Source: a virus. From it: 38,245 nt of DNA. Every line of letters begins with the position of its first letter. Position 1 is the first letter of the stretch. The stretch is from positions 1 through 38,245 of IMG/VR virus record IMGVR_UViG_3300049255_000281. One strand, given 5' to 3'. A program made the translations under genes and the position numbers. Shown in pieces: positions 33,647 to 38,245 of this stretch. The notes under the pieces were generated by a model. It saw only the letters and a list, made by a program, of their open reading frames with translations. It did not search any database and was not told where the DNA came from.

Positions 33647-33856
33647 CGATTTTCCCCCTTTCGTACTCTGTGTCTGGGCTTTGTGGCCGCAATTTCGGCG
33701 TCGGTGATTCCGCAAGCCATCAGCTTGCGCGACATCGTGTTGCGGTGAAACCCCAGACTCTCGGCGGCGCGCCCCTGGTTCCCCCCCGGCCGCCCTGAGC
33801 GCTTCGAGCAAGAGCTCCCGCTCCCATTCCAAAAAAAGTTCCTTATAGGTCTTCAT
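33643..33856 (-). pseudogene. Fis-type HTH DNA-binding protein, frameshifted at a G7 tract
   Basis: Reads MKTYKELFLEWERELLLEAL, then RAAGG; after that the frame breaks at seven G (C7 on the plus strand, 33781-33787). Dropping one G restores NQGRAAESLGFHRNTMSRKL, an almost perfect Fis/NtrC-type recognition helix-turn-helix, to a stop at 33643 (about 70 residues). So a single extra base separates the two halves. It may be a true mutation, slippage that switches the gene, or a sequencing error. The role would be DNA binding or transcription control of nearby early genes. Confidence 0.7.
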
Positions 33857-33859
33857 CTC

Positions 33860-34136
33860 TGCCGTCCTGATGATCGAAAGTTGCCTCGTCTTTGCGCATG
33901 AACATCCCGCATATGCAGCACAGGTTCTGAAGGCTATTCGAAAGAGCAAATCGCCGAGTATGGCGAATACCTGAAATTAATGGCTTATGCGGCGGAGAGA
34001 ATCCGAAAGCAAGCGGAGGCCGCTTGAGCAGTGTTCCAGCCTTCCCAAAGCTTTCTCCTTTTGCATCAAGGCATACTGCTGAAGGTTGTAGACTGCGATA
34101 CTTCCGCAGGCCGTGCAGGCCACCGCCGAACTTTGG
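33860..34136 (-). other. Gap between two broken genes
   Basis: This stretch continues the frame of the truncated gene at 34137-34244: after its stop, the frame reads PKFGGGLHGL and then unlike sequence to a stop near the Fis-type gene. Another frame (33977-34165) shows one CxxC (ACTACGSIAVYNLQQ) but lacks a ribosome site. I see no intact gene; it looks like decayed coding sequence. Confidence 0.4.
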
Positions 34137-34244
34137 TTACGGGTCCCAGTCCGGGCAGGATACAAATCCCTTTTCCGGCCACCTAAATCCGCCGTAAGAG
34201 GTTAGGTCTTTGTTCACAGTACGCAGTACGAGTACTTTCTTCAT
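34137..34244 (-). pseudogene. Conserved phage protein (DUF7666-like), truncated by a nonsense codon
   Basis: Starts at ATG 34244 with an excellent ribosome site (AAAGGAGG), overlapping the HNH stop. The 35 residues (TVNKDLTSYGGFRWPEKG, then FVSCPDWDP) match the start of a protein family I know from phages, where 'TSYGGF.WP...V..PDW.P...CGGGLHGL' is conserved. Here an in-frame TAA (34137-34139) stops it, and reading through it gives PKFGGGLHGL, the next conserved block. The sequence after that does not match. The gene is therefore a decaying copy; the family's function is not established. Confidence 0.6.
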
Positions 34245-34705
34245 CACTTCCTCCTTTCAAAAAATCCTTTCCGCAATCCTATCCCTCCTGCCATGAGCCG
34301 TTTGCGGATATCCCGCTGTGCTGGCGGGCAAAGCGTGTTCATCCACCCGAGCAGCGACTGAAATTCCGCTACGGTCAGGCTGCCCTTCATCCGGTTGCAC
34401 TCAGCGCAGATGGCCTGAAGGTTCAGCAGGCCCAGGTCACCGCCGCGGCTTACGGGCAGGCAGTGGTCCAGGCTCATGCTGAACACATCGATGGGAGCGC
34501 CGCAGTACGGGCACGGATTGGCCTGATAGCCAATCTCCTCCATCACCCACTGCCGAAACTCGTGTTTCGTGAAGGGCAACTCCCGCCCAGGAACGCGTAC
34601 CATGCCAGCGCGCTTGCCGCTCTTCCAGTATTTGGCCCGGAAGCGGTTCCGCATGGCGCTGTAGAGGGCCGCAGTGCGTTGGTTGAATTGCGCTTGCGTA
34701 ATCAT
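34244..34705 (-). CDS. HNH endonuclease, 153 aa
   Basis: Zinc-binding HNH domain at residues 65-110: Cys65/Cys68 (CPYCG), the Asp80-His81 pair in LDHCLPVSRGGD, Asn95 (LNLQAIC), Cys100/Cys103 (CAECN) and MKGS. This set is complete, so the enzyme should nick or cut DNA. The N-terminal 60 residues are basic helices that probably bind DNA. It lies inside the replication operon, overlapping the loader-like gene by 4 bases (ATGA). It may be a free-standing homing-type enzyme or a replication/packaging nuclease. Confidence 0.85.
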   Translation of the reverse strand: MITQAQFNQRTAALYSAMRNRFRAKYWKSGKRAGMVRVPGRELPFTKHEFRQWVMEEIGYQANPCPYCGAPIDVFSMSLDHCLPVSRGGDLGLLNLQAICAECNRMKGSLTVAEFQSLLGWMNTLCPPAQRDIRKRLMAGGIGLRKGFFERRK

Positions 34706-35229
34706 GCGCCACCTGCCGCCCTGGTTTTGCCGTCGCTCGACGCCGCTTCAAAGGCCCGGGCCGCCTGCCTGCGCCATTCCCGCTTGCACGGGCATTCGGC
34801 CACATACCGCGGGCCGCCCTGATGCCAGTCGTAGGGGCTGCCATCGGCGTACACAAACACCATGCCCTCATCGCACTTCCCGCATGGCACATACGGGTGG
34901 TCCCGCAGAAACTGTTGTCGCTCTTTGGTTTGCATATCGTTCAGCACCTCAGCAAGTTCGGAGGGGTGGGGGAAGAATCTGCGGGTGACCAGAAGCTCCT
35001 GCATCGCTTCCTTGACCCGCACCAGGCCGTGGCGTACCGCCAGAATCTCGAACCCGCGCAAATACATCTCCGCCGCTTCCCCCAGTTCCTGGTGGGGGTA
35101 GGCCGCCATCATCTGCGCGAACAGCGTCGCCAGCATCGAGTATTCCGCGTCGCTCAAGCGCTCTTCGGACGGCCTGCTGGTTAGCGCGGACGCGCGCGTT
35201 GGCGCTGTTGTGATTGCGGATTTCTGCAT
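34702..35229 (-). CDS. Helicase-loader-like replication protein with zinc-binding C terminus, 175 aa
   Basis: After a disordered start (about 1-25), residues about 30-100 are helices with AAYPHQELGEAAEMYLRGFE and RRFFPHPSELAEVL, a pattern seen in phage helicase loader/inhibitor proteins of the G39P type, in which the 'FFP...E' turn is conserved. The C-terminal part has CGKC and CPC, possibly a zinc site. ATG 35229 is chosen for GGGGAGGAG upstream; GTG 35238 is an alternative. It overlaps the previous gene by 281 bases in another frame. The loader role is inferred. Confidence 0.55.
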   Translation of the reverse strand: MQKSAITTAPTRASALTSRPSEERLSDAEYSMLATLFAQMMAAYPHQELGEAAEMYLRGFEILAVRHGLVRVKEAMQELLVTRRFFPHPSELAEVLNDMQTKERQQFLRDHPYVPCGKCDEGMVFVYADGSPYDWHQGGPRYVAECPCKREWRRQAARAFEAASSDGKTRAAGGA

Positions 35230-36025
35230 CGGGCACACTCCTCCCCTTGTCCTGCTCTTTGGCGAGCCAGTGGTGAATGAATTTCAAAATGCCGCGTTTG
35301 GTTTTGCGCCGCGAGGGATGGGCCAGAATCCAGCCCTTCATGGTGCGGCACGCCTGCATCACGTCCACGGCCGGATACAGCTTCGACCATTCCGCGATTT
35401 GCGCTTTCGAGATGGGAAATGCACTGCCATCGTTGAGTGGCAAGGAACCGGCAACTTCATCGGGCGAGAGCGTCTCGGAGCCAGCAGACTTGGCTGGACG
35501 GCGCTTCGTTTCCTTGTCCGCCTCGGAGCGAACTGGTTTCGGCTCCGAGGAAGAAGACGAACGAAGTGAGTCTTCTTGAAGTATTTCTGAAAATGAAAAT
35601 GAAATACCGTGTGACATCGGCGTTACTGAGCCGTTACATGTGGCGTTACGTAACGCTTTTTGTGGGATTTCATCGTTCTTCCGGAAACGCTGTTGCCGTT
35701 CGGCATTGGCTTTCCGTTTTTGAGCATCGCGGACCATGCGGCGCAGATAGAGGATGCCTTCCGGTGTGCGGCTCAACTTGCCTACGCTGTCTAGCTCAGT
35801 AAGGAGGGTCTCGAATTGCTCAGGCGTGCAGGCGCAGCGTCGTGCGAGTGCATCGTGAGGAATAGGCGAGCCGTCGCTGTTTACGAGGTAGCCGTAGCGT
35901 GTTGAACTGTGTCCGATGAACATCAAGCGTAGCATAAGTCCTTGTGCTGCAATCGAGCACCCGGCGATTTCATCCTGCAGCCAATCACCGGGGTACAACA
36001 GGAGCGCTGGTAATTTCCTGGCCAA
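34949..36025 (-). CDS. DUF1376/YdaU-like replication protein, 358 aa
   Basis: The N terminus (ALLLYPGDWLQDEIAGCSIA, then LMLRLMFIGHSSTRYGYLVN and about 60 more residues) matches the DUF1376/YdaU-type winged-helix domain found in phage replication-initiation proteins. A Ser/Arg-rich linker (about 150-215) leads to a second helical part with WILAHPSRRKTKRGILKFIH and HWLAKEQDKG (about 240-270), like replication-protein C-terminal domains. The final 90 residues, Gly/Arg/Ala-rich, overlap the loader-like gene and are probably a by-product of high GC. Start TTG 36025 has GAGGAA upstream. It would recruit host helicase to the phage origin. Confidence 0.65.
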   Translation of the reverse strand: MARKLPALLLYPGDWLQDEIAGCSIAAQGLMLRLMFIGHSSTRYGYLVNSDGSPIPHDALARRCACTPEQFETLLTELDSVGKLSRTPEGILYLRRMVRDAQKRKANAERQQRFRKNDEIPQKALRNATCNGSVTPMSHGISFSFSEILQEDSLRSSSSSEPKPVRSEADKETKRRPAKSAGSETLSPDEVAGSLPLNDGSAFPISKAQIAEWSKLYPAVDVMQACRTMKGWILAHPSRRKTKRGILKFIHHWLAKEQDKGRSVPDAEIRNHNSANARVRANQQAVRRALERRGILDAGDAVRADDGGLPPPGTGGSGGDVFARVRDSGGTPRPGAGQGSDAGASGHPQILPPPLRTC

Positions 36026-36066
36026 GTCCGATTCCTCGTTTTTTGCTCTGCTCTAAGACCAATGGC

Positions 36067-36230
36067 TGGCGTGGACGTGTTCTCCATTGACATCCTCCCC
36101 CGCCTGAAGGCGGGGGATTCCAGCAGCGCCAACCATGCTACGCATGTTGAACGCCCTGTCGGTTCGCACTTCTCGGACAGTTGGCTTTCCGCTCCGTAGA
36201 GCGGACGGCTCTTACACCGTCTCCATGCGC
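36067..36230 (-). ncRNA. Predicted omegaRNA of TnpB copy 2
   Basis: By analogy with characterised TnpB systems, the RNA would cover the end of tnpB and the right-end hairpin (36097-36116), with the guide in the flank beginning TGGAGAACACGTCCACGCCA on the minus strand. The 5' end is an estimate. Confidence 0.45.
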
Positions 36231-37316
36231 TGTCACGGCATGCCCTGCCGCCAAAATGTTCACCGCTGCATTCGCGTCGCGGTCGTGGATTGTGCCGCAT
36301 TCCGGGCACGACCATTCCCGCACGCTCAGCGGCAGTTTCTCAACGAGGTATCCGCAGTCGGAACAGGTCTTCGAGGATGGGAACCAGCGGTCGATCTTGA
36401 CCACGGTTTTCCCGTATCGCTCGGCCTTTTCTTCGATCATGCGGATGGCCGCCCCGATGGATGCGTCGTGCAACGAGCGGGCAAGGCTGTGGTTCTTGGC
36501 CATGCCGCGCAGGTTGAGGTCTTCGACGCAGATCACATCGAAACGGGTTACAAGATCTGTGCTCAGCTTGTGCAGCGTGTCGAGGCGACTGTTGGCAATC
36601 TTCTCGTAGATGCGGGCAACTTGACGCTTGACTTTCTCGCGCCTCTTGCTGCCCTTCTTCGCCCTGGCAAGGCGCTTCTGATAGAACGCCAGCCGACGTT
36701 TCCACTTGGCCCCATACTTCGGGTTGCTGATGCGCTCGCCGTTGCTCAATGTGGCAAGCCGCGCAACACCAAAGTCGATACCAACCGCTTCGCCCGTTTT
36801 GGGCAGCGGCGCAGGCTGAGTTTCCACCACCAGCGACACGAAGTATTTCCCGCTCGCGGTGCGGATCAGGCGCACAGAAGATGGATGTGGGATGCGCTTC
36901 CGCGACCACTTCACCTTGATGGCACCGATCTTGGCCAGCTTGAGAACACGCCGCTCAGGGTCGAACGAGAATCCGCGCTCGGTGTAGTTGGCCGACTGGC
37001 GTGCATCCTTTCGCTTGAATGCCGGATAGGCGGCTCGCTTGGCAAAGAAGTTGGAAAACGCGGTCTGCAAGTCACGCAGCGACTGCTGCAAGCAAACACT
37101 GGACACTTCATTCAACCAGACGTGCTCAGGCGTTGCCTTCAGCGCCGTAAGCGCCTTGTCGGTTTCCGGGTAACTCATACGCTTACCGGCGCGGAACGCA
37201 TCTGTGCGAGCACGAAGTGCCCAGTTCCAGACGAACCGCACGCAGCCAAACGTCCGGCTCAGGTGTTCTTCCTGTTCCGGTGTCGGGTAGCAGCGGAAGG
37301 TCCATCTGGATTTCAT
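36138..37316 (-). CDS. tnpB: TnpB RNA-guided endonuclease, 392 aa
   Basis: The RuvC-like residues are complete: Asp181 in VGIDFGV, Glu265 in VICVEDLNLRGM, and Asp347 in HDRDANAAVN. The zinc ribbon uses Cys318/Cys321 and Cys337/Cys340. The N-terminal region opens with FRCYPTPEQEEHL, as in the family. No internal stops or shifts, so it looks functional. The C-terminal tail (about 365-392) is basic and reaches into the right-end region from which the guide RNA would derive. It shares architecture with copy 1 but is clearly divergent. Confidence 0.95.
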   Translation of the reverse strand: MKSRWTFRCYPTPEQEEHLSRTFGCVRFVWNWALRARTDAFRAGKRMSYPETDKALTALKATPEHVWLNEVSSVCLQQSLRDLQTAFSNFFAKRAAYPAFKRKDARQSANYTERGFSFDPERRVLKLAKIGAIKVKWSRKRIPHPSSVRLIRTASGKYFVSLVVETQPAPLPKTGEAVGIDFGVARLATLSNGERISNPKYGAKWKRRLAFYQKRLARAKKGSKRREKVKRQVARIYEKIANSRLDTLHKLSTDLVTRFDVICVEDLNLRGMAKNHSLARSLHDASIGAAIRMIEEKAERYGKTVVKIDRWFPSSKTCSDCGYLVEKLPLSVREWSCPECGTIHDRDANAAVNILAAGHAVTAHGDGVRAVRSTERKANCPRSANRQGVQHA

Positions 37317-37386
37317 GGTTCACATTCTAGCTGTGCTGTATGCGAAGCGCAATAACATGGCACGCTTCGCGTGCCGCGCTATCCCT

Positions 37387-37406
37387 CCCCGGCATGAATG
37401 CCGGGG
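37387..37406 (-). repeat. Left-end palindrome of TnpB copy 2
   Basis: Same 20-base perfect palindrome as 8264-8283. A second hairpin next to it (stem GGCACGC/GCGTGCC) has loop TTC here but GAA in copy 1. Confidence 0.85.
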
Positions 37407-37525
37407 CCTCTCGCGCAGATCGGTAAGGGCACGGACGGCAGCTTTCGCGGATGAGTTCCCGTAGCAGACGTTCGGATTCGTCCTGAGGATAATCCTTCGA
37501 AGGGTGGTGCATCTGTTTTTTCCCC

Positions 37526-37699
37526 TTAATCCCGAGCGTTGGATTCCTGGACGGGAACCAGTTGATAGAGCGACCAATCGAGGCAGGATTCAAAGCGTTT
37601 GACTTCGAGCGCCTTGCGGCCCAAGTCAAGGCTAGGGTAGACGTAGGAGTGAACTCCAGTCTCTTCACTCGTTTTATAAACAAGCACGTAAAGGCTCAT
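37526..37699 (-). CDS. Small early protein, 57 aa
   Basis: Starts MSLYVLVYKTSEETGVHSYV; Tyr/Leu/Val-rich strands with a charged middle and one Cys, like a small compact fold. The ATG at 37699 has an excellent ribosome site (GGGAGGAAAG). It is the first gene of the minus-strand early operon, directly downstream of the divergent promoter. No family recognised. Early position suggests a host take-over or regulatory role. Confidence 0.6.
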   Translation of the reverse strand: MSLYVLVYKTSEETGVHSYVYPSLDLGRKALEVKRFESCLDWSLYQLVPVQESNARD

Positions 37700-37718
37700 T
37701 GCTTTCCTCCCGACTCCT

Positions 37719-37747
37719 ACTACACTACATTTCTTTTTCGGTGTCAA
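37719..37747 (-). promoter_or_regulatory. Early promoter (minus strand)
   Basis: TTGACA (37747-37742) and TGTAGT (37724-37719) are 17 bases apart, about 20 bases upstream of the first early gene. The -35 box is perfect; the -10 matches 4 of 6. It forms one half of a mirrored pair with the plus-strand promoter. Confidence 0.6.
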
Positions 37748-37779
37748 TAGGCAACCAGAATATTTTTCTTAAATCCGCG

Positions 37780-37807
37780 TTGACACCATGTATTCCGGTA
37801 TTTTACT
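37780..37807 (+). promoter_or_regulatory. Promoter of the ribbon-helix-helix-like gene
   Basis: TTGACA (37780-37785), 16 bases, then TTTACT (37802-37807); 26 bases before the ATG at 37834. Its -35 region TTGACACC is the mirror image of GGTGTCAA at 37740-37747, making an inverted repeat that could be shared by a dimeric repressor. Confidence 0.55.
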
Positions 37808-37833
37808 CTAGAGGGAGAGAGGAGACCTAAAGG

Positions 37834-38103
37834 ATGCAGGAGCAGGAAACGATTCATAATAACGGGCAGGAAACGCAACCGAGGCGGCGCGGACGGCCAG
37901 CGGACCCTTCCAAGCGCACCCCTGACGGCCGCTATAAGTCGGCGATGGAATGGCGGCGCAGGCACACGCGGATGTCCTTTACGATAACCAAGGACGACCG
38001 CAAGGTGGTGCGGCAACTGATGCGGCACACCGGCATCTCTTCGATTGCCGCTGTCATCCGCTGGTCCATCCGTCAAAGCCTGCGGCAAACCACAGCACAA
38101 TAA
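37834..38103 (+). CDS. Ribbon-helix-helix-like DNA-binding protein, 89 aa
   Basis: Residues about 17-35 are basic, with an AT-hook-like RRRGRPADPSKR. Then MSFTITKDDRKVVRQLMRHT, then GISSIAAVIRWSIRQSL, form a strand and two helices as in ribbon-helix-helix repressors. The ribosome site is GGAGACCTAAAGG. It is transcribed away from the early operon across a shared, mirrored promoter region (37740-37787), so it is a good candidate for the early switch repressor. Its 3' end overlaps the tail of the opposite metallopeptidase gene by 50 bases. Confidence 0.65.
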   Translation: MQEQETIHNNGQETQPRRRGRPADPSKRTPDGRYKSAMEWRRRHTRMSFTITKDDRKVVRQLMRHTGISSIAAVIRWSIRQSLRQTTAQ

Positions 38104-38245
38104 AAAGGCCCTTCAGGGCGGGGCGGTCGCCCAAGGCAAAGAGATGCGCGTGAAGGAGCCCGTGGCCCCCTTCGTGGGCGAGCGTAGTGCGCAATCGCCT
38201 CTCGGCAGTCGCCGTGCCTTCTTCGTCGAGCGCCTGGGAAATTAC
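38054..38245 (-). CDS. HExxH metallopeptidase (ImmA/IrrE type), partial at window edge
   Basis: Read from the right edge on the minus strand, the open frame gives 63 residues with RRLRTTLAHEGGHGLLHAHL; His24, Glu25 and His28 of the visible part form the HExxH zinc site, in the context typical of ImmA/IrrE proteins (which cleave Xre-type repressors). The start lies outside the window. After the motif the frame passes through a hairpin (38108-38119) that shares 16 bases with the TnpB right-end core, and ends at 38054, earlier than usual for the family. It may be truncated, or the visible end may not be native. Confidence 0.55.
   Translation of the reverse strand, partial: VISQALDEEGTATAERRLRTTLAHEGGHGLLHAHLFALGDRPALKGLFIVLWFAAGFDGWTSG

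Larger units (their letters stand above)
36087..37422 (-). mobile_element. TnpB-only IS200/IS605-family (IS1341-type) element, copy 2
   Basis: Right end: TTGA (36087-36090) and hairpin CCCCCGCC/GGCGGGGG with loop TGAA (36097-36116); it ends in TCAA in the tnpB sense. Left end: the same 20-base palindrome as copy 1 (37387-37406), ending at 37422 next to minus-strand TTAC. Ends and left-end sequence are clearly related to copy 1, but the right-end stem carries compensating changes and the TnpB proteins differ. No tnpA is present. It splits a small gene just upstream of the replication gene and may affect that operon. Confidence 0.88.
35985..37512 (-). pseudogene. Small early gene split by TnpB copy 2
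   Basis: The 5' part starts at ATG 37512 behind AAGGGG and encodes 30 residues (MHHPSKDYPQDESERLLREL, then IRESCRPCPY) up to the TTAC at the element's left end. Removing 36087-37422 joins it in frame to another 33 codons (WRTRPRQPLVLEQSKKRGIG, then LGQEITSAPVVPR) and a stop at 35985, giving a 63-residue protein. As it stands, the frame runs into the element and stops at 37327. The predicted overlap with the replication gene's TTG start is 41 bases. Function unknown. Confidence 0.5.

Noticed and set aside
33482-33748. An 88-codon plus-strand frame
   Set aside because: It runs across the erf promoter and the Fis-type gene on the other strand and has no ribosome site or motif.
36135-37355. A 406-codon open frame on the plus strand
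   Set aside because: It is antisense to TnpB copy 2, whose catalytic motifs are all intact; a similar antisense frame (7605-8303) mirrors copy 1.
38108-38123. A fourth TnpB right end
   Set aside because: Only 16 bases of the hairpin core match (on the opposite strand), and the TTGA/TCAA end is missing; it could equally be an ordinary terminator hairpin.

Overview
This window is most of the genome of a tailed double-stranded DNA bacteriophage (or a prophage), GC-rich. The virion genes suggest a short-tailed, podovirus-like particle: there is a terminase, portal, scaffold-like protein, capsid protein, several adaptor-like proteins and Ala/Gln-rich internal virion-type proteins, but no tail sheath or obvious tape measure. 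No integrase or DNA polymerase was recognised. The host cannot be fixed from sequence. A predicted lipoprotein and a secreted-type tail protein are compatible with a Gram-negative host, but that is only a hint.

Layout. 1-251: no supported gene, with an inverted repeat. 252-6981 (+): zinc-ribbon protein, Xre-type HTH protein, unknown protein, small-terminase candidate, large terminase, unknown protein, portal, small protein. 6978-8299: a TnpB-only transposon (IS200/IS605, IS1341 type) on the minus strand. 8452-22626 (+): small basic protein, scaffold-like protein, major capsid, head/decoration-type proteins, adaptors, tail-nozzle-like protein and internal virion-type proteins, with an intrinsic terminator at 12022-12062. 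22640-23572 (+): a Cas4/RecB-like nuclease candidate. 23412-25888 (-): an antisense four-gene cassette with two glycosyltransferases. 25960-28932 (+): a large tail protein with a signal peptide and an SGNH-hydrolase domain. 28956-31840 (+): lysis cassette (XhlA-like, holin-like, membrane zinc-finger microprotein, lipoprotein, papain-like protease, small membrane protein, GH73-type endolysin).

31761-37699 (-) is the early/replication strand. In transcription order it holds a small protein, a gene split by a second TnpB transposon (36087-37422), a DUF1376/YdaU-like replication protein, a helicase-loader-like protein, an HNH endonuclease, a nonsense-truncated gene, a frameshifted Fis-type HTH gene, an ERF single-strand annealing protein, a YqaJ-type exonuclease, and a zinc-ribbon gene whose 3' part is transposon-end sequence. 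A divergent promoter pair at 37719-37807 separates this strand from a plus-strand ribbon-helix-helix-like gene. At the right edge a minus-strand HExxH metallopeptidase (ImmA/IrrE type) runs off the window.

How it fits together: ERF and YqaJ form a recombination pair; the YdaU-like protein and loader would start replication using host helicase and polymerase; the plus-strand operon packages DNA and builds the particle; the lysis cassette releases it. The most unusual points are the two TnpB elements plus a solitary right end, whose insertion sites can be reconstructed to the base (one replaces a stop codon seamlessly, one splits a gene); a complete papain-like protease inside the lysis cassette; a short membrane protein with two CxxCxGxG knuckles; and several lightly broken early genes.
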